Assembly (NCBI GenBank): GCA_016704895.1
Contig: JADIZG010000003.1
Location: forward strand, 95,571-159,570
DNA from: Betaproteobacteria bacterium
Lineage (GTDB): Bacteria > Pseudomonadota > Gammaproteobacteria > Burkholderiales > Casimicrobiaceae
Length of the DNA: 64,000 nt
Direction of reading: 5' to 3'
Positions 25,258-33,958 of the stretch are shown here, piece after piece (within the stretch, counting starts at the first letter, position 1; every line of letters starts with the position of its first letter). Both the position numbers and the translations under genes were made by a program. Below the pieces are notes generated by a model that saw only the letters and a list, made by a program, of their open reading frames with translations, was not told where the DNA came from and ran no database searches.

Positions 25258-26931
25258 ATGTTGCGCGAAGACTTGAAGGTCGCCGAGGCCGCCTGGCGAG
25301 CCCGGCATGCCGACGAACTGGCCGCCGCGACGGCGAAGCCGGCCCTGTGCGAAGACGGCATACCGCTGAAGGTCGTCTACACGCCGCTCGACGCCGACGA
25401 AGCCTCGCCCGGCGACGCGGCGTTCCCGGGCGAGTTCCCGTACACGCGCGGAAACGACGCCAGCGGCTACCGGAAGAAGCTGTGGACGATCAGCCACTAC
25501 GCCGGGTTCGGCAGTCCGCGCGAAACCAACGTTCTGTTCCGCAAGATGATCGACCACGGCGGCGTGCCGCCGTACATGGCGCTCGATCTCCCGACGCAGC
25601 TCGGCCTCGACCCGGACGATCCGATGGCGGCGGGCGAGGTCGGACTCACCGGCACCTCGATCGCGTCGCTCCGGGACTGGGAAACGATCTTCGACGGCAT
25701 CAGCCTCGAGAGCACTTTCGTCGGCACCGTGATCAACGCGCCGGCCGCCGTGATCCTGGCGATGCACATCGTGCTTGCGCAGAAGCAGGGAGCGGACCTT
25801 GCCAAGGTGCGCGGCAACCTGCAGAACGACATCCTCAAGGAATTCACCGCCCGCGGGAACTTCATCTTCCCGGTCGCTCCTTCGCTGCGGCTCGTCACCG
25901 ACTCGGTCGAGTATTGCTCGCGCCACCTGCCTTCGTTCTGGCCGCTCAACGTCACGGGCGGCCACTTCGCCGAAGCGGGGGCGGACCGCGTTCACGAGGT
26001 GGCGTTCGCCTTCGCCGACGCGTTCACGTACATCGAGCGCCTGCTGGCGCGCGGGGTGTCGATCGACGCGTTCGCGAAGAACATGTTCTTCCTGATGAAG
26101 ACCAACCACTTCGACCTCTTCGAGGAGGCGGCGAAGTTCCGGGCGATGCGAAGGATCTGGGCGACCCGGCTGCGCGAACGATACAACGCCCGGGACCCGG
26201 AGAGCCTCAAGTGCAAGGTGCTTGGCCACAGCGGAGGCTCGCAGATGACTCGCGAGCGGCCCGAGCTGAACATCGCCCGGACGACCCTGGCGTGCCTCGC
26301 CGGCGCGCTGGGCGGCATCCAGCTGATCGGGCTGCGCACGATGGACGAGGTGTTCGGGATCCCGACCGAGAAGTCGGAGATGATCGCGATCGGCACCCAG
26401 CACGTCGTCGCTCACGAGACGGGCGTGCCCGACGTCGTCGACCCGCTCGGCGGCTCGTACTACGTCGAGTCGCTCACACGTGAGTTCGAGTCGCGCGTGC
26501 TGTCGGAAATCGACCGCCTCGAGCGCGAAGGCGGCATGGTGCGCGCGGTCGAGAACGGCTCGATCCGGCGCACGATCGCGCAGGACGCCTACGAGGCGCA
26601 ACGCGCGGTGGAGCGGGGCGAGAAGATCAAGGTCGGCGTCAACAAGTACCGCATCGACGAGGCCGAGCCGCCGCGCCGCCCGTACCAGCTCGATCCTGCC
26701 GAGGAAGGACGCCGCGTCGAGGACGTGCGCGCGGTCCGCCGGGAGCGGGACAGCGCCGCGACGGCCGCTGCGATCGAGGAGCTCAAACGCGTCGCGCGCC
26801 TCCCTGAAGGAAGCGACAGCAATCTCATGGTGCCCATCATCGAGGCAGTCCGGGCCTACGCGACGATGGGCGAGATCTGCAAGGCACTGAAGGACGTGTT
26901 CGGCGAGTACGTCGAGCGCGGCCGCGTCTGA
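25258..26931 (+). CDS. Methylmalonyl-CoA mutase-family catalytic subunit (second copy)
   Basis: A 557-residue B12 mutase barrel, clearly diverged from the one at 17048. ATG 25258 follows an AGGAG site. As in methylmalonyl-CoA mutase, Tyr81 ('SHYAGFGSPRETN') and Arg199 ('FTARGNFIFP') occupy the two specificity positions. 'NLQNDILKEF' and 'DPLGGSYYVESL' are conserved; the central part 'KCKVLGHSGGSQMTRERPELN' differs from standard methylmalonyl-CoA mutases. The cobalamin domain is a separate protein encoded 11 bases downstream. With an acyl-CoA ligase, a dehydrogenase, an MmgE/PrpD protein and MeaB in the same run, it probably rearranges an intermediate of a specific acid-degradation pathway. 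Confidence 0.9.
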   Translation: MLREDLKVAEAAWRARHADELAAATAKPALCEDGIPLKVVYTPLDADEASPGDAAFPGEFPYTRGNDASGYRKKLWTISHYAGFGSPRETNVLFRKMIDHGGVPPYMALDLPTQLGLDPDDPMAAGEVGLTGTSIASLRDWETIFDGISLESTFVGTVINAPAAVILAMHIVLAQKQGADLAKVRGNLQNDILKEFTARGNFIFPVAPSLRLVTDSVEYCSRHLPSFWPLNVTGGHFAEAGADRVHEVAFAFADAFTYIERLLARGVSIDAFAKNMFFLMKTNHFDLFEEAAKFRAMRRIWATRLRERYNARDPESLKCKVLGHSGGSQMTRERPELNIARTTLACLAGALGGIQLIGLRTMDEVFGIPTEKSEMIAIGTQHVVAHETGVPDVVDPLGGSYYVESLTREFESRVLSEIDRLEREGGMVRAVENGSIRRTIAQDAYEAQRAVERGEKIKVGVNKYRIDEAEPPRRPYQLDPAEEGRRVEDVRAVRRERDSAATAAAIEELKRVARLPEGSDSNLMVPIIEAVRAYATMGEICKALKDVFGEYVERGRV

Positions 26932-26942
26932 AGGACAAGGCG

Positions 26943-27353
26943 ATGGAGAAGCGAGTACCCCGAATCCTGATGGGCAAGCCCGGGCTGTGCGGCCACGACC
27001 GCGGGATCATGCTCGTGATCATGGCGCTGCGCGACGCCGGCATGGAGGTGATCTACTCCGGACGGCACAACTCGCCGGAGCAACTGGTCGACGTCGCCGT
27101 GCAGGAGGACGTCGACGTGCTCGGCGTCTCCATCCTGTCCGGCGCCCACATGGCGCTTTGCCGCCGCATCGCCGAGCGCCTGAAGGAGCAGGACGCCGAC
27201 GACATCGTGCTCCTGGCGGGCGGCTTCATTCCCCCCGACGACATTCCCGGGCTGAAGGCGCTGGGCGTGCGCGAGGTGTTCACCGAGGGAGCCAGGCTCG
27301 ACGACGTCGTCGCGTTCGTTCGCCGCGCCGCCGAGGAACGGCTGCCGGCATGA
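26943..27353 (+). CDS. B12-binding small subunit of an acyl-CoA mutase, with altered DxHxxG motif
   Basis: A 136-residue cobalamin-binding domain, partner of the mutase just upstream. The cobalt-ligating His18 and Gly21 are present in 'GKPGLCGHDRGIML', but the aspartate of DxHxxG is Cys16, whereas the copy at 16644 has Asp. 'SILSGAHMALC' and 'LLAGGFIP' make up the rest of the binding pocket. The Asp normally hydrogen-bonds to the histidine ligand, so its loss may change cobalamin binding or tuning. The stop overlaps the ATG of the acyl-CoA ligase by four bases. Confidence 0.9.
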   Translation: MEKRVPRILMGKPGLCGHDRGIMLVIMALRDAGMEVIYSGRHNSPEQLVDVAVQEDVDVLGVSILSGAHMALCRRIAERLKEQDADDIVLLAGGFIPPDDIPGLKALGVREVFTEGARLDDVVAFVRRAAEERLPA

Positions 27354-28882
27354 ACATCTCCGACTGGCTGGTCCGCAACGCCTCGCGGGAACCGGGCGGC
27401 ACCGCGATCCACTTCGAGGGCCGCACGATCACGCACGGCGAACTGCTCTCGCGCGTCGAGGCGTTCGCGTCCGCCCTCTCGTCGATGGGCGTCGGCGCGG
27501 GCGACCGCGTCGGCCTGTTCCTCGCGAATTGTCCCGAGTTCCTGATCGCGCGGTGGGCCGCCCTTCGGCTCGGCGCCACCGCGGCGCCGATGAACATCAT
27601 GTTCCAGGCCCGCGAGGCGCAGTACGTGCTGAACAACGCCACGCCGCGCGTTCTCGTCACCGAGTCCTCGCAGCTCGCGCTGATCGAGCAGATCTGGCCG
27701 GAGTGTCCTCACCTTCAGCATCTCGTCGTGACCGACGCCGAGATCCACGGCGCGCAATCGTTCGCCGCACTCGAGCGCGACTGGGCGGGACACAGCGTAC
27801 CGACACACGAATGCGCGCCGGACGACGTCTGCGACCTCTACTACACGTCGGGAACGACGGGGCGACCGAAGGGCGTGATGTGCTCGCACTTCAACTTCGA
27901 GAGCCTGCTGCGGTACGAGCAGGTCATCTGGAACATGGGGCCGTCGGACCACACGATGGTCGCGCTTCCGCTCTTCCACGCCAAGGGCCTGATCATCCCG
28001 TGCCTGCTCGCGACCTATGTCGGCTGCCCGCAGACGCTGCTGCGGCGCTGGGACACGCGCCTCGTCCTCGAGCTTATCGAGCGCAACCAGGTCACGTTCT
28101 TCGCCGGTGTGCCGACGATGTACGCCTACCTCAACGCGTTCGAGGATTTCGAGCGCTACGACATCAGCTCCCTCCGGATCTGCCGCGTCGGAGGCGCCCC
28201 GATGCCCGTCGAGATGCAGCGCGTCTTCGAGCGGCGCACCGGCGCGGCGATCATCGAGGGCTGGGGCTGCACCGGCTGGACCGGGACGTCGAACCCCCTG
28301 AACGGCGAGCGTGCGATCGGCTCGATCGGCAAGGCGCTCGGCGAGCTCGATCCGTCGATCAACACCGAGATACGCATCGTCGACGACGACGGGCACGACG
28401 TCCCGCCCGGCGCGGAGGGCGAGGTCGTCATCCGCGGAGACCAGATCCCGAAGGGGTTCTGGCGCATGCCGAACAAGACCGCGTCGGACTATCGCGCAGG
28501 GTGGTTCCACACCGGTGACATCGGCCGGCGGGACGAACGTGGATTCATCTTCCTGGTCGGCCGCAAGGACGACCTGATCATCACCGCAGGCTTCAACGTG
28601 TACCCGCGCGAGGTCGAGGAGGTGCTCTATGCGCACCCCGCCGTCGCGGATGTCGCCGTGGTCGGGATTCCGGACGGGGACAAGGGGCAGTCGATCAAGG
28701 CGTTCGTCGTGCGCAAGCCCGGCATCGACACCAGCGAAGCGGCGCTGGTCGAGCACTGCCGCTCGCAACTGGCGAAGTACAAGGCGCCCCGCGCCATCGA
28801 GTTCCTGGACGCGCTGCCGAAGACCGCGTCCGGCAAGGTCCAGCGCTTCCTGCTGAACGGCGCCTCAACCGGCCGGAGATGA
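27350..28882 (+). CDS. AMP-forming acyl-CoA ligase
   Basis: A 510-residue ANL ligase of the crotonobetaine/carnitine-CoA ligase style. Motifs are 'YYTSGTTGRPKGVM' near residue 163, 'GWGCTGWTGTSNP', 'GWFHTGDIG', the hinge 'GRKDDLIITAGFNVYPREVE' and the C-terminal 'PKTASGKVQR' lysine. It would activate the acid taken up by this cluster's MFS transporter. The start overlaps the mutase small subunit by four bases and the next gene begins two bases after its stop, so it is mid-operon. Confidence 0.9.
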   Translation: MNISDWLVRNASREPGGTAIHFEGRTITHGELLSRVEAFASALSSMGVGAGDRVGLFLANCPEFLIARWAALRLGATAAPMNIMFQAREAQYVLNNATPRVLVTESSQLALIEQIWPECPHLQHLVVTDAEIHGAQSFAALERDWAGHSVPTHECAPDDVCDLYYTSGTTGRPKGVMCSHFNFESLLRYEQVIWNMGPSDHTMVALPLFHAKGLIIPCLLATYVGCPQTLLRRWDTRLVLELIERNQVTFFAGVPTMYAYLNAFEDFERYDISSLRICRVGGAPMPVEMQRVFERRTGAAIIEGWGCTGWTGTSNPLNGERAIGSIGKALGELDPSINTEIRIVDDDGHDVPPGAEGEVVIRGDQIPKGFWRMPNKTASDYRAGWFHTGDIGRRDERGFIFLVGRKDDLIITAGFNVYPREVEEVLYAHPAVADVAVVGIPDGDKGQSIKAFVVRKPGIDTSEAALVEHCRSQLAKYKAPRAIEFLDALPKTASGKVQRFLLNGASTGRR

Positions 28883-28883
28883 C

Positions 28884-30059
28884 ATGTACGCCAAGAATCC
28901 CCGCTGGTTCCTGACCGAGGAGCAGGACGCCCTGCGCGAAAGCGTCGCGCGGCTCGCCCGCGAGCGCGTCGCGCCGCGCGCGGCCGAGGTCGACGCTACC
29001 GCGCAGTACCCGCAGGACATCTTCGAGCTGCTCGCGCAGAACGGCCTGACCGGCATCACGATCCCGGAAGCCTACGGCGGCTCGGGCGCCGGCCTGCTCG
29101 AGCTGTGCGTCGTCGTCGAAGAACTGGCAAAGGTCTGCACCACGACGGCACTCATGCCGGTGATGTCCAACATCGCGGGCGTCATGCTCCTGCGATTCGG
29201 CAGCGACCAGCAGAAGGCGACGCTGCTTCCGCGGCTTGCGCGCGGCGAGGTTCGTTTCTCGAACGCCCTTACCGAGGCCGACGCCGGGTCCGATGCCGCC
29301 TCCATCCGCAGCAAGGCGGCCACGACGTCCGACGGATACGAGATCAGCGGCGCCAAGTCCTATATCACCGGCACCACGCTCTCCGACGTCTTCATCGTGT
29401 TCGCGAAGCATGCCGACGGTGCCGCCGCCGGCCGGGTCTCGGCTTTCCTCGTCCCGCGCGACCGGCCCGGCATCACGATCGGGCCGCTCGAGAAGAAGAT
29501 GGGCATCCGCGGCATGCCGACCGGGGGACTCTTCTTCGACAAGGTCACCGTACCGCGTGATGCGCGACTGGGAGCCGAGGGCCAGGGACTGTCCGTGCTC
29601 CTGAGTTCGATGACCGGCAACCGACCGGCGATCGGCGCTCGCGGCGTGGGCCTCGCGCAGGGGGCGTTCGAGATCGCCGTCGACCACTGCCTCAACCGGA
29701 AGATGCTGGGCGGTACGCTGATGGACCTCCAGGGGCTCCAGTTCAAGCTCGCCGACCTGGCGATCGCCATCGAGGCATCGCGTCAACTCGTTCACGCGGG
29801 AGCCCGGCTCGTCGACCAAGGCGTGGCAACGAAGGACCTGATGGGGATGCTCGCGATGGGCAAGTGCCTCGCAACCGACACGGCGATGCAGGTCGCGATC
29901 GAGGCCGTGCAGTGCCTCGGCGCCACCGGCTACTCCAGCGATGCACCGGTCGAGCGCCTGATGCGCGACGCCAAGCACCTGCAGCTCGTCGACGGTTCCA
30001 ACGAGATTCAGCGCGTGCTGATCGGTCGCGCGCTCAGGGAGTGGCGCACCAATGGATAA
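28884..30059 (+). CDS. Acyl-CoA dehydrogenase
   Basis: A 391-residue acyl-CoA dehydrogenase. 'ALTEADAGSDAASIRSKA' and 'GAKSYITGTTLSDVFIV' define the FAD/substrate region, and 'VQCLGATGYSSDAPVERLMRDAKHLQLVDGSNEIQR' the end. The position of the classical catalytic glutamate ('YEGT') is aspartate here ('VDGS'); a glutamate in 'AFEIAVDHC' could act as base, as in isovaleryl-CoA dehydrogenase. It would oxidise the CoA ester formed by the ligase before it. It overlaps the next gene by eight bases. Confidence 0.9.
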   Translation: MYAKNPRWFLTEEQDALRESVARLARERVAPRAAEVDATAQYPQDIFELLAQNGLTGITIPEAYGGSGAGLLELCVVVEELAKVCTTTALMPVMSNIAGVMLLRFGSDQQKATLLPRLARGEVRFSNALTEADAGSDAASIRSKAATTSDGYEISGAKSYITGTTLSDVFIVFAKHADGAAAGRVSAFLVPRDRPGITIGPLEKKMGIRGMPTGGLFFDKVTVPRDARLGAEGQGLSVLLSSMTGNRPAIGARGVGLAQGAFEIAVDHCLNRKMLGGTLMDLQGLQFKLADLAIAIEASRQLVHAGARLVDQGVATKDLMGMLAMGKCLATDTAMQVAIEAVQCLGATGYSSDAPVERLMRDAKHLQLVDGSNEIQRVLIGRALREWRTNG

Positions 30060-31443
30060 CCAACGACCGGCGACGCTGTCGGAGTCGCTTTGGCGCCACG
30101 CGAGCGCGCTCCGATACGACGCCCTCCCCGCGCGCGTCGTCGAGAAGATCAAGGATCTCGCGCTCGACACGCTCGGCGTCGCGCTCGGATCGGCGTCGCT
30201 CGATTTCGGCGTCGCCACGCGCGCGCTCGTGCGCTCCTGGGAGAGTTCGGGGGGCGCCAGCGTCGTCGGCGAGCCCCGTCGCGTCCCCGCGCACGCCGCG
30301 GCGCTCGTCAACGGAGTGCTCGCCCACGGCCAGGACTTCGACGACACGCACACCGAATCGGTCACCCATCCGAGCGCCTGCATCGTGCCGTCCGCGCTGG
30401 CGGTGGCCGAATCGCGCGGCGCCAGCGGCCGGGACGCGATCCTGGCGATGGCCGCCGGCTTCGAGGCGATGATCCGACTCGCCTTGCCGGCACGCAACCA
30501 GTTCCACCTGCACGGTTTCCATACGACGTCGATCGCCGGCACCTTCGCGGCTGCGATCATCGCATCGAAGCTCCATGGAATGAACGACTTCTCGGCCACG
30601 AATGCGATCGGCGTGGCAGGCAGTTTCACGAGTGGCCTGCTCGAGTGCGTGCCGGCGGGGGCAGGCTCGAAGCGCCTCCACGCCGGCTGGGCCGCCATGG
30701 GCGGGATCATGGCAGCGGACTTCGCGGATCGGGGGCTGACGGGACCCGCGACCGTGTTCGAAGGCAGGCTCGGCGTGTTCAACTCGTTCGTCCGCGGCGA
30801 GACGATCGCCATCGCCGAGATCCTCGACGGTTACGGCGACGACTGGACGCTGCTGGACACGCGACCGAAGCTCTACCCGTGCTGCCACTACCTGCAGTCG
30901 TTCATCGACTGCGCTCGCCGCCTTCGCGACGAGCACGGCGTCATGCCGGCCGATGTGGCGGAGATCCGTTGCCGCGTCGCCGAAGGTTCGGTCAACATGA
31001 TCTGCACGCCGTGGGCGTCGAAGCAGGCACCCGGCGACGCCTACGAGGCCAAGTTCAGTCTTCCGTTCGCCGTGGCGATTGCTCTCCACGACGGACGCGC
31101 CGGCACCTCGGAGTTCACGCTGGACAACGCGCGGCGGCCGGAGATCGCCGCGCTGATGGCGCGGGCGACGTTCCAGGTCGATCCGGGATTCAGCGTCAAG
31201 GACATGCCAGGCGACGTCGAGATCGTGCTCGCCAACGGACGCACCGAGCGCTGCGTGCAGGAACGCGTGCGTGGCGACCGCTCCGCGCCCATCTCGCGCG
31301 CGGAGCTTCTCGACAAGTTCCATGACAATCTGCGCGCCACGCCGTTCGCCGATCGAGCGGACGCGATCGCGGCGGCCGTGCTCGACCTCGACGCGCAACG
31401 GGATCTCGACGCGCTTGGCGCGCTGCTGCGCGGCGGGGAATGA
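30052..31443 (+). CDS. MmgE/PrpD-family protein
   Basis: A 463-residue member of the family of 2-methylcitrate dehydratase, cis-aconitate decarboxylase and related lyases. Typical features are 'DTLGVALGSASLDFG' near the start, 'ALVNGVLAHGQDFDDTHTESVTHPSA' (residues about 85-110) and 'RPKLYPCCHYLQSFIDC' (about 280-296). It presumably dehydrates, isomerises or hydrolyses a polycarboxylic intermediate. A second family member is encoded at 34916-36301 on the other strand. It overlaps both neighbours by a few bases, so it is part of the same operon as the B12 mutase. Confidence 0.88.
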   Translation: MDNQRPATLSESLWRHASALRYDALPARVVEKIKDLALDTLGVALGSASLDFGVATRALVRSWESSGGASVVGEPRRVPAHAAALVNGVLAHGQDFDDTHTESVTHPSACIVPSALAVAESRGASGRDAILAMAAGFEAMIRLALPARNQFHLHGFHTTSIAGTFAAAIIASKLHGMNDFSATNAIGVAGSFTSGLLECVPAGAGSKRLHAGWAAMGGIMAADFADRGLTGPATVFEGRLGVFNSFVRGETIAIAEILDGYGDDWTLLDTRPKLYPCCHYLQSFIDCARRLRDEHGVMPADVAEIRCRVAEGSVNMICTPWASKQAPGDAYEAKFSLPFAVAIALHDGRAGTSEFTLDNARRPEIAALMARATFQVDPGFSVKDMPGDVEIVLANGRTERCVQERVRGDRSAPISRAELLDKFHDNLRATPFADRADAIAAAVLDLDAQRDLDALGALLRGGE

Positions 31444-32690
31444 CCTCGGCGCCGCGACCGGTTGCGGGTACGCCGGCGCTGCCGATACGGACTGCCCGGG
31501 GCGTACTGGCGGCGACGTTCGCGCTTCATGCGCTGCTGGCGAGTGCGCCCTACGGCCTGCCGGCCCTCCTTCCTTTCCTCCGGCGCGACCTCGGAGGCGG
31601 GTACTTCGAGGCGGCGCTGGTGTCGTCGGCCTTCCTGTTGGGCATCGTCGTGGGGTCGCCGATCGCAGGCGGCGCGGTCGATGCGTTCGGCGTCCGGCGC
31701 TCGATCGTCGTCGGCACCGCGCTCGCCACCGCGACGCTGGCGTTCGTCCCGGGTGCGCCGTTCCTGTGGCTGGCGTGCTCGCTGCTGGTAGCGGCGGGGA
31801 TCGGATACAGCGTCCTCACGCCGGGGACCAATGCGGCGATGCTGGCGTGGTTCGCGCAACGCCGCCGCGCCACCGCGGTCGGCATCAAGCAGACCGGCGT
31901 CAGCGTCGGCGGCATCGTCGCCGCCGGCTTCGTGCCCGTCGTGTCGCTCGCCTGGGGCTGGCAGGCGTCGTTCCACGTCATCGCCCTCTTCTATGCCGCG
32001 GCCCTCGGGATCGCGTGGATCACGCGCCTGGACGGGCCGTCCGGACCCGTGCCCCGCGCTGCCCGACCGTCGCTGCGCGACGCGGTCACGGCGATGCTCG
32101 GGGATCGCCCGACGATGCTGCTCGCGGCGGACGGATTCCTTCGCGTCGGCATCCAGTATGCGTTCCTCACCTTCCTGATTGCGTACGCGATCGACAGCCT
32201 GCACCTGCCGGTCACCTGGGGCGCGCTGATCTACGCGCTCGCGCATCTCTTCGGCGCCGTGGGCCGCGTCGGATGGGGCTGGACCAGCGATCGGATCTTT
32301 CACGGGCGCAGGCGCGGTCCCTACGCGGCGATCGCCGTGACCGCGGCAGCAGGGTTCGCGCTTCTCGCGCTGGTGGGTCCGCTTCATTGGCTGATCCTGC
32401 TCGCGTGCGTCGCCATCCTGGGCCTTTCCGCCGCAGGTTTCCAGGGTGTGGGCCTGTCACTGCTCGCCGAAATCGGCGGCAAACGGGCGGGCGCGGCGTC
32501 CGGACTGGTCAACGCCCTCTCGTTTCTCGGGGCCGCGCTGATGGTGCCGCTGTGCGGGCAGTTGCTCGACGCGGGAGCGTCGTTCGCCACGCTGTTCGCG
32601 ATCCTCGCAGCGATGTCTCTGCTCACGGCGGCAATCACGCTTGCGCTGCCGTCCACGACACACGAGCCGCCGGCCCATGTTGCCCGTTGA
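31440..32690 (+). CDS. MFS transporter
   Basis: A 416-residue major facilitator with 12 predicted membrane helices. The loop after helix 2 reads 'GGAVDAFGVRRSIV', a variant of the MFS GxxxDRxGRR motif, and the second half has 'GWTSDRIFHGRRRGPY'. The composition fits a monocarboxylate- or aromatic-acid-type importer. Its position among a ligase, dehydrogenase and mutase suggests it brings in the pathway's substrate. It overlaps the MmgE/PrpD gene by four bases and the MeaB gene by 14. Confidence 0.88.
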   Translation: MTSAPRPVAGTPALPIRTARGVLAATFALHALLASAPYGLPALLPFLRRDLGGGYFEAALVSSAFLLGIVVGSPIAGGAVDAFGVRRSIVVGTALATATLAFVPGAPFLWLACSLLVAAGIGYSVLTPGTNAAMLAWFAQRRRATAVGIKQTGVSVGGIVAAGFVPVVSLAWGWQASFHVIALFYAAALGIAWITRLDGPSGPVPRAARPSLRDAVTAMLGDRPTMLLAADGFLRVGIQYAFLTFLIAYAIDSLHLPVTWGALIYALAHLFGAVGRVGWGWTSDRIFHGRRRGPYAAIAVTAAAGFALLALVGPLHWLILLACVAILGLSAAGFQGVGLSLLAEIGGKRAGAASGLVNALSFLGAALMVPLCGQLLDAGASFATLFAILAAMSLLTAAITLALPSTTHEPPAHVAR

Positions 32691-33708
32691 CGAAGCCTCT
32701 CCGGCACCCCAAGGTGGCGTGACTGCCCATCGCGCCGACGCGCTCGTTGCAGGCGTCCGTGTCGGAAGCGCGCGCGCCATCGGCCGCGCCATCAGCGAGG
32801 TCGAGCGCGACTCGGAGGCCGGACGCAGGGTCGTTGCCGCCCTCGCCACGGCCGTGGGCCGCGCGCACCGCATCGGCATCACGGGCCCCCCCGGCGCGGG
32901 AAAGTCGTCGCTCGTGGGCAGTCTCATTCACGCGTACGGACGCCGCGGGCAGCGGGTAGGCGTCATCGCGGTCGACCCGTCGAGCCGCACGAGCGGCGGC
33001 GCGATCCTCGGCGATCGGCTGCGAATGGAGAAAAACGTCGGCGCCAGTGGCGCCTACATTCGCTCGCTGGGATCGCGAGGCGAGACGGGCGGGCTCTCCC
33101 TCGCCGCGTCACGCGCCGCCGACGTCCTCGACGCAGCCGGCTACGACCCGATCGTGATCGAGACGGTGGGCACGGGCCAGGCCGAAATCGAGGTGAGCGA
33201 AGTCGCGCACACGCGCGTCGTCGTGCTGCCTCCCGGACTTGGCGATGAGGTGCAGGCGGTCAAAGCCGGCATGATGGAGATCGCCGACGTCTTCGTCGTC
33301 AGCAAGTCGGACACCCCGGGCGCGGAACGTACGCGCGCGGATCTGATCGCCTTTCTTCGGCTCCGCGACGCCGACGCGCCCGAGATCCCCGTCATCGGAA
33401 CGTCCATCGTCGACGCCGCGGGCGTCGATGCATTGGTCGACGCGCTGGTCGAGCGCGGCGCCCGCCGGCCTGCCGGCGTCGCCTGCGGGGCGCTGGCGCG
33501 CCTCGTCGTCCGGCGCGCGCTGCGCATGACCGAGCACGAGCTCGCAGCGCTGCCGCAGCCTTGCATCCAGGACCTCGGGACGCGCGTGTCGCGCGGCGAG
33601 CTGACGCTCGCCCAGGCGGCCCGCGCGGCGCTCGACGCAGTGCGCCGGCCACCGGACGCCGCTCGCATCTCAGGTTCCACCGACCGATTCGGAGCACCGC
33701 ATGACTGA
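32677..33708 (+). CDS. meaB: MeaB/ArgK-type GTPase, B12-mutase chaperone
   Basis: A 343-residue G3E-family GTPase. The P-loop is 'GPPGAGKSS' near residue 72; 'VIAVDPSSRTSGGAILGDRLRM' and 'ETVGTGQAEIEV' are signature MeaB segments, and 'VSKSD' is the base-recognition motif. MeaB loads and protects the adenosylcobalamin cofactor of acyl-CoA mutases using GTP. It is encoded in the same run as one mutase and may serve both mutases of this window. The stop overlaps the ATG of the truncated hydrolase gene, so that gene was once translationally coupled to it. Confidence 0.93.
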   Translation: MLPVDEASPAPQGGVTAHRADALVAGVRVGSARAIGRAISEVERDSEAGRRVVAALATAVGRAHRIGITGPPGAGKSSLVGSLIHAYGRRGQRVGVIAVDPSSRTSGGAILGDRLRMEKNVGASGAYIRSLGSRGETGGLSLAASRAADVLDAAGYDPIVIETVGTGQAEIEVSEVAHTRVVVLPPGLGDEVQAVKAGMMEIADVFVVSKSDTPGAERTRADLIAFLRLRDADAPEIPVIGTSIVDAAGVDALVDALVERGARRPAGVACGALARLVVRRALRMTEHELAALPQPCIQDLGTRVSRGELTLAQAARAALDAVRRPPDAARISGSTDRFGAPHD

Positions 33709-33880
33709 CCTCGAATGGCTGCCGCGCGACAACGAGCTGAAGAACCACAAGCTCGCCGACGCAACACCAGCGACAGCCTCCCCGACCGTCCGCTACGAGC
33801 ACCGTCCGCTGGCTTCGCCCGACGGGACCGTCGTCGACGGCCTCGCCACGGCCTGGATCACGCTCGACAACCCCGGCAGT
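33701..33880 (+). pseudogene. Truncated 6-oxocyclohex-1-ene-1-carbonyl-CoA hydrolase-like gene (first about 60 codons)
   Basis: ATG 33701 opens a frame reading 'LEWLPRDNELKNHKL', then 'YEHRPLASPDGTVVDGLATAWITLDNP'. This is the N-terminal signature of the Oah/BamA ring-opening hydrolases of anaerobic benzoyl-CoA degradation. After 'LDNP' the expected crotonase-like body is missing; the sequence runs into a G-rich REP-like stretch beginning with eight Gs at 33882-33889, and the frame becomes low-complexity. About 1 kb seems to have been lost. The start overlaps MeaB by eight bases, so the complete gene belonged to the B12-mutase operon. Identification is by recalled family features, not by a search. 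Confidence 0.65.
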
Positions 33881-33881
33881 C

Positions 33882-33930
33882 GGGGGGGGGTGAGGGGCCG
33901 CGCTCCAGGGGGCAGCCGCCGTCGCCCGTG
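33882..33930. repeat. REP-like G-rich sequence at a gene breakpoint
   Basis: Eight consecutive Gs followed by TGAGGGGC and further G-rich bases with a partly complementary C-rich segment. GGGGTGAGGGGC also occurs beside the perfect palindrome at 15426-15451. It lies where the Oah-like gene stops, so it may mark the deletion endpoint. The 78-base stretch to the next, convergent gene remnant holds nothing else I can identify. Confidence 0.35.
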
Positions 33931-33958
33931 GCGTCCCCCGACGGCACGACCTGAGTTC

